A DNA stretch of 64,000 bases from Asterella californica (taxonomy: Eukaryota; Streptophyta; Marchantiopsida; Marchantiales; Aytoniaceae), in contig JAYKYS010000005.1 in NCBI GenBank assembly GCA_036924285.1, forward strand, positions 29,548,001 through 29,612,000, read 5' to 3'. The notes beneath the pieces are model-generated. The model had not been told where the DNA came from, did no database searches, and saw only the letters and a program-made list of their open reading frames with translations. The first letter of the stretch is position 1. Each line of letters opens with the position of its first letter. Positions 25,343-36,790 of the stretch are shown here, piece after piece. The position numbers were made by a program, and so were the translations under genes.

Positions 25343-27224
25343 CCTTACAAGGGAAAGAAGGAACCGAAGGGCAAAGCAACTACCACCCGAACCGAAGAAC
25401 ACCGGGGCTAAGCACGCTATCAATAACTCTAAAATCGTCTGTCTCACCTATAATGTCCGAGATCAGAAAGTCAGTATCTTTACATACAACATGTGCACTT
25501 GAAGAAGCATCACCTACTGCGATTGCCCTCTTGTGGACGCCGCATGCACTGCCGATTCTTTCTTCCTAAGAACACAAAATTGAAAAACAGACCAGAGCGG
25601 TCTGTAATCTGCTTCAAAGCCCCTAAAATGAACCCTTGAATCTCAACCCTGACCCAAAACCACCGAAGCGTAACTCAAAGCAAGAGAAACTTCCCTTTGC
25701 TAACAAAAAGAGTTGCATCAAGATTACAAGATTGAAACCCAAGTCCAAACCACATCAAAGTACAAGCCATTAGCTAAAGCTAGCTACCACAAGCTGTTCC
25801 AGACCCTTCAGAAGGTGCTCTGGACCTAAACAAACAACTACCACCTAAAATATCACACAAATATCTACAAGGAAGTTGGGGAAGACGCTTCCTGCTTCCA
25901 GGTCACTTCTTCCAGTCTTCTCAACACAGTCTTCTCGAAGTAATTCTCGGCTTCTAGGGGTTCAACTCGGCTTCTCGTACCTCCAGAAGACTGCACCTGC
26001 TTCGTAGAAGTTGAACTAGCAACGTCTGTCACACATTGCTCTTCCAAGTCCCAACGGGTTAGATCAATCACAGGGTGTATGCCCCCTGTAGCCTTCCCAG
26101 GCTTTTGTCTATGGAAACGGTCTTCCTGCAGCACTACAACGACATTCATCTTCACGGAAGCTCAATAGAAGTCTCGGAAGCTCACTAGAAGAAGATAAGA
26201 AGATGGGAAGATGGGAGAAGATGAGGAAGAAGGGAAAATCCAAACAAGAGAAAATAAGATAAGAATGAGAAATTAAGACTCCGACAGGCTTCTAGTCCGG
26301 ATCCTGACTAACAAGCCATCCCTGCTCCCTAATTTGGGGAGGAAGATCACAAATTCACTTACAGTTACACAGTCTTCTACTTGAAGACGTCGTCTTCTGC
26401 TGTGGGAAGAAGTCTTCTTTCTTCTTCTATCGCTGCTCCGACTATTCTATCTTGTGGGATCACTTGCCCATACGACCGTCCGTACGTGGATCTGAAGTGC
26501 TCCACTGGATGAGCCAAGCTGCAAATCTGCACAACTGCTAACAATCACCACCACTCAAGAAGAATGCTTCCCATGCACAATTGGGTGTGATTTTGAGAAA
26601 ATCCACTACTCAGAAGACACAAACAAAGCTTCTGCACTCAAATCTGAGATCAATTCTCCGAGAAGAAGGCACATTGATGTCGGGAAGCTCACTCTCTCTA
26701 CTTCTTGCTCCTACTCCTCGACACACCAGCTTAGAAACAGGACTACACGATGATGCTGTTCTTTGCTCTAGACTGTCCATTATCTCTATCTACATCTTCG
26801 ATCACTGCTGGAAGCGAAGATGCAGACCCCTCCGGTGTAATCCAAATCTATTCGTACGTCTCTAGCATTTGGTGTAATGTGTGTACACTGTCTCTCACAT
26901 GTGTCTCTCCAGTGTGTACGTACAATAATGTGTGTGAAATCTTACTCTTCGTTCTAACTTATACATCTGCCTTGAGACGTAAGAGAGAGTTCCCCTCCAA
27001 TCCTCACTTACAACCAGGGGGAGATGGGGCGCTGTCAGAAGGCTGCCACCACACATACAGTCGGCTCCTTGCCTTGGTTTAGACATTTGCTTTGCTACTC
27101 CTGCACTGCCTACTCTACCACATGGACAGTCATCTAAAATTACAAGTAAACTATCACCTCCTAAGATAACAATTTCAGTTCCTACTAAGTTTAGACAAGT
27201 CAACTTGTCTTCTATGCTTGATGT
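25343..27224 (-). other. Probable retroelement remnant, not resolved
   Basis: A minus-strand frame at 25865-26155 (96 codons, Glu/Arg-rich) and numerous GAAGA/TCTTC runs match the composition of the acidic ORF just to the right. The two may belong to the same decayed, non-autonomous retroelement. No reverse transcriptase, integrase or LTR pair could be identified. Confidence 0.3.
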
Positions 27225-28205
27225 CTACTCTAATTCGCGGGGTGCGATCTCCTCATGATCTGCTCTTACCTGAACTCCTAACTCAGCTTCTGATAAGGTG
27301 GAAAGCCCTGCGAGTACCTCGAGTGTCACTGAGGTGACTTCTTCCTCAACATTCGTGGCTGGCTCAGCTGGTGCGACTTCGGAAGATGGAAGCGTCTTCT
27401 GAGAAGTTGAGTCGACTTGCGCTTCCTCGCTCTTCTGTGGTACTTGTTCGATGCTGGGAGCTGTCGTGACCTCGCAGTGATCCGAGGAAGTCACCTCCTC
27501 CACTCGAAACACCTGGGAAGACAACTCTTCTTCTTGTCTTCTAGAAGACACCTTGTCTTCCGGGGCTTCTTCTGTAGTCTTCTCGACTTCCAACGCTGTC
27601 ATTACCAAGTGGACAGCGAGGTCGAACTCCTCCTTTTCCAAATCTGTCTCGATCGCTGATCCTGGAGCATGAGAAGATGTAGCCACTGGTGGTAGAATCG
27701 AAGAAAGACCAGAAAGCGTCTTCAAGCTCTCAATCTGCCGATCCAGATAACGGAATATACTCTCCTTGCACTCCACTAGCATCGCTCTGGACTCGTCATC
27801 CCACTCCCTAGCTAGAGTGAGAAGCTTCCTACCCGCGGTGAAGTTGAACTTCTTGCGAAGTGCTTCCACCGTCTGTGCTAGCAATCCCTGCGCGCGAACT
27901 TCTGCTGCCTTTCTCTTGGGAAAGAGATGGAGGAATAGCTTCGTCAGAAGACGCTTCCGCGGCTCTCGGTAAGCCTCGACCTTCCATCCATTCCTTCTAA
28001 CCCTGTCCTACAAGAAGAGGCAAGTAGTGCTTCTAAGCACATGCCACTTCTCCGAGATCATGGGTAAGATCTTCTTCTGGAGCTCGTATTTTCGATTCTC
28101 TGCTTCTGGCTTGTGGAAGGTCCTACGCCACCATTCCGCTGTCCAGGAAGATGGTCTTCCTCGAGCAACTCTTGCCTTCGCAGGTACACGGTTGCGAGGA
28201 GGCAA
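27225..28205 (-). pseudogene. Retroelement-type acidic ORF
   Basis: Two same-frame minus-strand stretches, 28008-28205 and 27225-27884, are separated by a single stop near 28008 and otherwise read through. The N-terminal part holds GRPSSWTAEWWRRTF and a basic segment. The middle is helical and the C-terminal 110 residues are strongly acidic (runs of Glu with EVTS repeats). Similar GRP-x-NW/SW plus coiled-coil architecture is seen in the extra ORF of the Ty3 element at 52.5-54.8 kb. I infer a retrotransposon accessory or gag-like protein; no catalytic motif is present. Confidence 0.35.
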
Positions 28206-28789
28206 TGCTGCCCAAACCTCTTTAGTCGTAAATAAAGCGTCACTTCAGATGCTTTTGGTGCATAGACGGGATATGTCACTTTCTCTTCTACCAGTTCTCC
28301 TTGTCCTTATGATGCGGCAAACAAATCTTTGCTGATCAGATTGACTCTTTGTGCGGGGTAATTTATAAGGATTGTATAAACACACGGACCGACGGAGACA
28401 GAGAGTTTCATCGTTCTTGGATGATTTTGTTTGGATTTCTGCAGTGTCTCTTGCCTGCGATCTGGGATGGACACTCTCTCTTTTAGCTCAAGTGCGAAGA
28501 TGGAGCTTACGTTACGGTTGAGGATCTCAACGACGGTCCTGTCGTTGTGAATGCTTTGGACACCAGTTGGATTTTATCAGTACCATTTGAATGCATATGG
28601 TGGAGGCGGAAGTAAAGCAGTCATCCTCTGACGTCACAGTATCGCCTCTCAGTCGTTCATACAAGCAAGATCAGCATATCGGAGAACCAATTCAAGGACG
28701 TTGACGTCTAGTGGTCTCCTAATCTGTCCCCGCCTCTGAAGTCCCCTCAAGCTGTTTGATCGGCAAAGGGAAACCTACTGTAATGACCA
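28206..28789 (+). other. No gene recognised; possible 5' part of the next relic
   Basis: Plus-strand sequence has short protein-like frames but no motif. It may contain the N-terminal regulatory part of the CDC25-like copy that follows, which is unconserved in this family. Confidence 0.25.
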
Positions 28790-29347
28790 GAAGAGCGTTT
28801 GATGCTTGTGAACTCGATGTTCCCTCGCCCTTCAGTACGCTTGAGGATGACTCTGTTCCTTTTGGGAGAACAGTGTGAATTACCGAGCATAACAGTAGAT
28901 CGTATGGAGGAACTTCTGTCAGGAGAGCGAGAGCAAAAGTTTCCAAACGATGTCGTGCTTATAATTCTCGCCACAAGTTCGAGTACACTGGTGGTCACAT
29001 AAAGGGAGAGCTTTGAGTCTCCAAGACCCGAGCAGTATCTAAAAGTTGTACCCTAAAAACGTTGCAAAGGGGAAGAAGGTTGTTGTCATATTACACTGTG
29101 AGTTCTCATCTGCCCGAGCACCAAAGCTGTTCAGACGTATAAGGAATCTTGACAGGAAGCGTCACATCTATCGGGAATCACAGGAATCACATTGAGCTCT
29201 ATCCGGAGCTCGGTTTCCCTCACATGTATTTTGCATGGCGGTTACAATGCCTTCTACGAAGCTTATCCGGACTGGTGTGAGCCCAAGCAGTACGTTTGCA
29301 TGGCTGATCCTCGCTATGTAGAAGACCTTCGAGCATCTGGACAGTAA
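28790..29347 (+). pseudogene. CDC25-type dual-specificity phosphatase relic
   Basis: Canonical CDC25 enzymes remove inhibitory phosphates from CDK to trigger mitosis. The catalytic (rhodanese-fold) landmarks are all present in the right order and spacing, but in shifting frames. They are ITVDRMEELLSG from 28889, FEYTGGHIKGE ending at 29010, the active-site loop HCEFSSAR with Cys codon 29097-29099 and Arg codon 29115-29117 (C-x5-R), ELYPEL from 29194, LHGGYNAFYEAYPDWCEP from 29231, and a stop at 29345-29347. The whole domain fits in about 560 bp without introns. At least four frame changes occur (near 28960, 29010, 29050 and 29190), plus one at 29230. The HCEFSS loop and the YPEL...GGY...CEP tail separate it from the small plant CDC25-like/arsenate reductases. 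A processed pseudogene or decayed intronless copy is most likely. Confidence 0.75.
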
Positions 29348-30633
29348 AATACTAAATAGAAGCAAAATCGATGAATTCTCCTTCTGAACATTCTAAAACG
29401 CACACTCCTTTTCTTTTAGAGAGTGCTTTTCCCTCATCACCTTCACTCGATTCTTGAGCTTCATGTCTTCGAACTGTCGTGCACCCTCGTACTTTCTAAA
29501 GTATGATAAGTTCTGCTGATTAATTGCCTTGATGACTTTGACCTAGAACCTTTATGCCGGCTCCGCGCCCACCCATTGGCTTATTGACTATCAATGATGG
29601 TAGATTAGCTTGTTCAGAGATGCAACGGTTAGAATTATCAAATCTGGTCCAACGCTATTTGGAAGCAGCCTGCTAGTGTGATCCTCACTAGGGTTAAAGC
29701 TTGTTAGACGTTTTCCTTGTCGCCAATTAAGTTCGGTGTCTTCTTGGAGCGAATTTTTGTATTCTACAGAACCCGTGCCGCCAAGCTTCAAGATTTAGGT
29801 TTTGTTGTTCTCAGAGTAACAGCATGTGGGTAGTGCACCATCTAACTGATTCGTATTCCTGAAATCGATCTACTGAAACAGAGGAATTTCTATGTCAAAT
29901 GGGGTTTTTCTCTCGATCTCTTGTATTATCCAAATGACTTTGAGGAATCTGTTTACTGAGTACCTTTCGTTCTTATCGTTAGAAGGGCTCGGACATGTAC
30001 CTCCAACATGTCGTTTTTGGTAATTCGTGACTTCTGTTGCAATATGATCGAAGAGTACACAATCTAAGCACATGTCTTCATCGACCGTTACTATTCAATT
30101 ACTTAGTGGAGCTCACAGGATCGTGACAAGGGCTCAAACCTCAAGAAGTTACAACCTATGTTGTAACTCCGAGTGCTTTTACTTGCATCCTAGGCATGTA
30201 TGTTCTAGTTAGGTAGGGTGTACTTCTGGTCATTACCTCTTACCGGTTTAATTGAATTTGGAGAGGAAGGTTGATACCTCAGGAAATTGTATTACAGGTT
30301 CTGCTTGAGAGGAATCGATAGCTTGGATTAAATCACTTAGCTCTGTGCACGAGGGCCCTTGAATCCATCAACGGTACGGTGATTGACTTTGGTACATGAG
30401 CCTATGTTGCGGTTCCAACATTTCTTTCAGAACTAAGGTTCACAGTCTCTTTTACCTTCCTTGCTGTGGTTTGGGTTCTACATCTTTCTCTCTCTTATAG
30501 CAGTACCTCTCACAAATTTGTGTTTCCTTTGTGTGCAGTTATCTTGATATTAGGATTGTTCGTTCACTTGTGGAGAAATATAAGTAATCAGTCGGAGTTT
30601 TGAGTTTGTGCTCTTCGTTATTGTGAAGTCATC
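29348..30633 (+). other. No gene recognised
   Basis: Short frames on both strands without motif. The stretch separates the CDC25 relic from the acidic ORFs that precede the DNAAF5-like gene and may contain their promoter. Nothing specific can be supported. Confidence 0.35.
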
Positions 30634-31430
30634 ATGGAGGTCGCAAGGACACAACCGAAATTACAGTCAGTTTCAGATATTGGGCAAACATTGAAGAATC
30701 AGTTTGTTGTGACACGAAATCACGTTCCCAAGTCTAGACAAACTGGAATGCGTTTTTGAGAAAGACAGAATCTTCAAGTGATTCTATCTTAACCTCCTTT
30801 GATGCAAACCATGGTGATGGTGGTGGTGCTTGTGACACTCAACCGTTTATTCTGGGAATACCAAGACATCACAGTAATACGACGAAGTTGGATGCACATC
30901 ACAATGGCTTACGGAGCACTGCAAAAGCAATACTTCGCAGGCTTGAAAAAGAGAAACAAGCAAGATCAATCCTCGAGAACGTGGAAAAGAGAAGAGTCCC
31001 GAGTTTATGCAAGTCACAGTTGCAGCCACTACAACCTTTGAAGATGCCCGGCTAAGCGGAACATCCTACGAGGAAGTCCTTGAGCGGCCGTCCAAAATCC
31101 CAGCTGTGGGAAACAGCGATGATGAGGCGATCCTCTCGAGAAATGGTGAGGAGGATAGTTTTCTAATGTTAGCAGACAGCTGTGCCGAGAGAAGTAGAAG
31201 CGAACTGCAAGAAGAGGACATAGCTGACGTCGAAGGGTCGTTGGTTCCCACACAGAGTAATCTTGTTCACGGGGGTCATAGTGAACTCCACGTCTACTCA
31301 ACTTAGAATATCCGAGAACGAGGAAAAATGTGATATTGTCAACGATCTGAACCACGAGAACTGCCTCAAGCAATGGACTTGAAGAACGGCACACTGCTTT
31401 TGACGATTCTGAAAGCACTTCTGAATCCGC
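30634..31430 (+). pseudogene. Acidic, Ser-rich ORFs in successive frames
   Basis: Starting at ATG 30634, protein-like sequence continues through different frames: 30634-30755 (MEVARTQPKLQ...), 30756-31055 (with DTQPFILGIPRHH and a Lys/Glu-rich helix), then about 31007-31306 (SRNGEEDSFLML, ELQEEDIADVEG), then the frame leading into the DNAAF5-like exon. I see no good GT-AG sites joining them, so indels are more likely than introns. They may be a decayed N-terminal extension of the DNAAF5-like gene or a separate broken gene. No domain is recognised. Confidence 0.35.
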
Positions 31431-34400
31431 GATGAAAGTTATTACTGCCAATGGAGAACAAACGATGCTTACAAATCATCAAGCTTCTTGTTCCGGAACC
31501 AACTTCTTGAGTGCTTTCTCTACCCTTGATATGTATTCTAGTTATGTGCAAGATGAGGCACCAACATCTGCCACTCATGAAGAGCTAATGAAGATAATCA
31601 ACAAGGACGTGAACTGTTTGCATGATCCGGTCATCGACGTCAGGTATGAGGCACTTCACAGCTTGCATCGTGCTTTACTCGGAGACTTCATGGGAGAAGT
31701 TAATTATCTCTCGAAGAGAACGACTGCCCAAAAAGAAGGCCTAGCAGATCCGGACATCATGAATACCGGTTTATTTGAGAGTCCGGATAAATTTGCCCGT
31801 GTTGTGGAAGAGGTGGTTGTCAAACCATTATTAGAATCATTTTCCGGCTCCTCAGAGCGATGTCGTTACCTTTCAGTCTACATCCTCATCGCATACGTCG
31901 ACTGCTCTTCTACTCCCATCTCTTCGTCAAACTTCTAACTTTTCACCCCTATAAGCAATCATATTTATATGAACAACCGATACAAGTGCTCGCGCAACGG
32001 CCAAGGTTAAAAAGTAGTACGTGGCACTCAGTTTTATCGGATTGCGACTTTCTCTTGTTAAGATCAATCAAGTATCATCTCATGGTTTTTGTTTTTGTTT
32101 GCGTAACAGACAATCTAAATTGTGGGTAGCGAGTGAATTGACACTTGTCGGCTTGTGTTATGAAATTTCCAGGCTTTTGCATTCCATTCCTCGATCTGTG
32201 ATAACTCTGCTCCCATATATTATCCCGGTTATATCATCGCGTTTCCCGATCAAGTTCCTTCCAACTGAAGATCCATCTACCAAGGTCAGGAAACAAGAAT
32301 ATTGAGGTTGCTGTGTAGAACACAAATTTACTAATGCATTTGAGAAAGCGAGAGAAACCGGCTGCACTCTTTGGTTGGAAAGATCTGGACTGACTGGCAT
32401 GTGTTGTGTCGACTAAGCTGATTGAGCATAATTGTTGGTCAGGTAGGAATCATAATTGTCGAAAAGTCTGAAGATATTCGGCTGCTCCTGATCTACCTTA
32501 TCCAAGAGCTGCTCAAGACATCCAAAGCTATGATTCATCCATTCGCCTCCGATACAGCAACAATACTGACTGCAGCTGCTTGTGACTGTAATCCAGAAGT
32601 TCTCATGGTACGTCGTGCTAGACTGGGGTTAGCGGGCTAAAGTGACAAATCCTTTCGTTGCACACGCTTCGCTCTGAGCTAAGTTTGGTACCTTTACAAT
32701 TGCAGGAAACTTTTGCAGCAATGAGACTCTTCGGTGAGATCTGTGGCACGAAGTTGAAACCAGTGGCAAAGCAGCTAATTCCAGTGGTTGTACCCTCGCT
32801 CTCCCACAACCGTCATAGGGTACGGGTGGCTGGTCTACATGCTATACACCGGTGAGGAATGACAAAGAGGAAGTAGATAGCGACGGTGCCAAATAGATAA
32901 AGATAGACTGATTACATGAACGACGACATACATAATCAAGCTAACAGTAAAACCTGCAATTGGTCGTTTCATACCTCAACGCCTTGTTGTGACATTGGCT
33001 TATCACCCTGCAGACTCGTGCTTTGTGGTGCGCATGAAAGCATATATGATTTAACAGCTTTTCGGGATCCTAATACTGTACCTATTAGAGCTTTTTATCA
33101 TCCGGATCCTAAGATAAGAGTGATAACGATCTATCAGAAACGATGAACGCTCAACACTTGAACTCATTTTTCATTTCAACTTCTCCATTCTGTGTTTATC
33201 TTCAATGTCTCTTTGTATGAAGGATCATAACTTTACTCGAACTCAATTAGACCTAGACCTCGACCTTATGTCCCTCGCTTGATGTGTTCCAGTCTCAGTA
33301 TTTGGCTCTACTAGCCGGCGACAGAAGTTTTCAAAGTACGGGAGCAGCTACTGAGAACAGTGGCTAGCTGGCTCCAAGAACTAGATGAAAGGAAGGAGCA
33401 CGAATGTCGTCTTGTTCCGTACGTTTCTCAATCGTTACTTTCAAATTGAAAAGTTTTCATAGTAGTTGCAGGCAACGTCAACCGACTATCCGCTTACATT
33501 CTCCACGTCATAGTGATACTGTAGAGTATCCTCTCAATCAAAAGACTTGTCCAGATATTTGCTGAGTGGCTTCAGTGATGAAAGTCCGACAATTCAACAT
33601 CTCGCTTTCCAACTCATGCAAGAAGTTGGTCATCTGTAAGCCGCAAACATCATTTTATTAAGACTATTTCCAAGTTGTAAAGGAGGCATCGATGTCCTGA
33701 AAAATCCATCCAGTTTGTGGATATAAAGTTGCTAACCAGATCCATATGCTAAGAAAATAATGGTACTCACGTTTGCAACAGATATGAAGCGGAAAATGAG
33801 AATGAAGTGAAAGATATACAAATATACTTGCCAGAAGATATTGATGATTTACAAGCAGTAGCAGGACGACCTCTGCCACCGGCTTTCACATGTTAGTGAA
33901 CTTACATCCACTTAACTAGTCATGTCTTCAGTTGTAAGGACGACTCACGATATTACTTCAAAAGTCAGTTGTAAATCTATCGTACTGGGATCAACCCTAG
34001 TTATGAGATCCGCTACCAGCGAGTTGTGATCGTGACTTCTGTTACGTTACATGCCCAGCCCTAACATGCATGTCATCACACGTGGATGACATGACACGAT
34101 TACAGTAGAGCTACCTTGGTCCTAGAATCCAACCTCAAGCTTCCTTGCTGCACGCTGTTTCATATGTGCTCGGGTCTTTGCTTGCTTTTGCTTCTAACTT
34201 TTACGGACTATCCAAGCATATGCTTCTTACTTCTCTTAATTGACATGACTTTGTCCTGTATCTCTACAGCCAGGCCGTTTCTTGGAGCGAGAATCTTGGT
34301 AAGAAGTTGATGTTCGGTCATGCTCCATGCTCTCAGTGGCGATCTGGACGCATGGACGTCATGAACGAAGTCCATGGCAGCAGACTTTTTAGAAACCATG

Positions 34401-36790
34401 CTTTTGTTTGTTGAGGAGCATATCACAATGCATCTACAAGAAGTTATTATTATGCTGATGAAAGCACTGAAAGATCCACTTACAGAAGCAAAGGTCAGTT
34501 GATATTACATGCAAGGTATCGATTGGTATCTTCTGCCCTAATGATGTTTTCTCTTCCTTCCTCGGGACTTTATCCAGTCTGGTGATGAAAACGTACTGTT
34601 TCTATCGGTGCTCACTGATTTCATAGTGATAACACTGAATCAGTTTCCTCATGTAGTTCCTCAATGCTTGAATCCAGGTTTCCAATGTGCGAATGTGCTT
34701 GGCCATTTTGTGGATCCAACTGCCTATTTGTTGATTATCTTGGCCAGAATCACTTGAGAGCTCTACAGTGATTCGTCAGTTCAGCAGCTAGCTCAGGCTG
34801 TGAAACTCCTAGGAAAAGTCATGCAACGGAGCCCTGCGAGTCGTTTGACTAGCCATATTTCAGAGATTTGCTCTGTACTCACTGAGTCAGATATCATGAA
34901 GAGTATCCAGTTGTAAGTGATTTTATCCTATTTGTAGTACATTTGCTGGCAGGAGACAAATAAGGAATAAGCTGGTATCCAGTAACCTTTTTCGCAAGGA
35001 TAAATATTAGTCTCGGGTCTAAGCGAATTTCAAACTGAATGTTCAAGCTGTTGAACTCTACGACAAGGATATGAATCAAAGCATTGTAGCGGTGGAGAAA
35101 GAGATGGTCAGAGCCTGGACCATGCAAGTTAAGGAAGAAATTATCTCCATCTTATGGATCCTGCTAAATGCTGCAGCTGCAGCAAACTTTGTGGAAGACC
35201 AGCCCTGGAGGTGAGTTACCCCGACCTGAAAGTCTCTCTCCTCACGTGCCAGTTTCACAACTATTCTCAACAGAACAACAACAGAAATAACAACCGTTGG
35301 TACAAAACTCAAGAATCAGATTCTATAGGAGTCAGCTACTGATGCCAGAAGAAGCCTATCTAACCTTAACTATATCGCTGCAAGAGTTTAGTCAGTAACG
35401 ATAGCTGCGTCTGACTCTATGTTACTGATGATGGCAGGCGGAGTCAACTCTCCAAACGCTAGCAACCACATGTGGAAACTTGTCCGCAGATGCACTCATT
35501 AGTACCTACGGAGAGACGATACTTGAACTCTTGTCACACCCTCAATTCTGGGCGATGAGATCCTTAGATGTACTCGTTTTCTGTAAAATGGTCCAAGTTG
35601 CGCCTCTGATCCCTCCCGGCATCATCAAAAGGTCTTTCCTTGCAGCTTATTCAAAGTTTAATCCGAAAGGTTTCTATTTCAGAATCCCCTCCAAGCTACT
35701 TTTATCTCACAGTTGACATGGTATCGAATAAATTACTGGACTAATTCTATCAGGATGACTGACTAACAGAAGTTTTCTTGCAACTCAGAATATTTCTCAA
35801 AATCGCTTGGTTTGGAAGGGGCTCGTTGGATCCGGACCCAAAGCTGTTGTCAGTCCTTCATTCCGACTCTTTTCCTCTGGGTTCTAAACCTTACTCCCTT
35901 TCCGGTATGTAATGATTACGGCCAACCTACGAGCATCTCCACCGCAGCTATTTAATTTAACTTCAACGGAAATATCTGTAACTAATGTAACGGATGTACG
36001 TCTGAATCTCGCAATGCGCAAGTTTTAACCAGTCTTTTCAACCGTATCCTTCGACCATAACAAGACTAGTGAAACAGATGCCTTAGAAGCTGTGACTTCG
36101 TGTACTCCGAACTTTTTAATCTAGATGAAGACTCCGGCTGGGACAAAAACTTCTAGGACGATCTCTAAGTTGTAACTTAAAGAGTTCGGTGGAGATGCTC
36201 GAAAGCTTTGGTTGGCCCACAAACAGAAAGTCTGTTCTCTAGTTCGTCGTAATAAATTAGAGGCCCTGTTATCAGTGGAAGTTCCTACAGTGGTCTACCT
36301 AATTGGAACAGAAATGATCTAAGCGTCTGCCGAGGATCGGAGAGAAAGAGTCTGTTTCAAAGTCAAGACTTCTCTGTGAAAACTGAAAAACAGAGAATGC
36401 GGCTACATTTTAACACATCAAAAATTCTTCGCATGTCTTACCATTTATTCAAGGCTGTTACGTGCGATTCAGAAAATGGTCAAAATGTTAGTTGCTGCTA
36501 CTTCTGTAGAACACGGAGAAACAATATCGAGCATTAGAGAAAGCATGGTGGAATTGCTCGAGAACTTTCTCGTTCCTTGCCTTGAACAAGTGCGAGAAGG
36601 ACTGACGGCACTAAGAGCTCCCACTGTAGACACGATTTCTGAGATCATCCAAAAGCTCATCGTTCTTCCATCTTCACTCGCTCGAGCGTTGTGTGACTCG
36701 GAAAGATTCGAGCCCAAGCAGGAGGCGATTCCAAAAGAAACATTGTGCTCTTTCTACCCCTTCGCGAGGTCTGTCTCTCTTTTCCACCTG
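31360..36790 (+). pseudogene. DNAAF5: DNAAF5/HEATR2-like HEAT-repeat gene, disrupted
   Basis: DNAAF5 is a cytoplasmic HEAT-repeat factor that pre-assembles axonemal dynein arms. Recognised exons, all with GT-AG borders: 32173-32284, 32443-32607, 32706-32851, 33014-33119, 33315-33418, 33555-33635, 33782-33891, 34270-34493 and 34578-34912. Their phases agree across every junction. An upstream coding piece lies at about 31370-31870. Probable later exons are 35438-35631, 35789-35904 and 36473-36768, but joins to and from those are not all in phase. Family landmarks: a CRYLSV helix, HRVRVAGLHAI, AHESIYDLTAFRDPN, DERKEHECRLVPYLL, RPFLGARILV and LLFVEEHITMHL. Three in-frame TGA codons (34308-34310, 34362-34364, 34755-34757) sit inside the conserved exons. 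Each is one C-to-T change from CGA. A truncated or decayed copy is likeliest. Confidence 0.65.
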
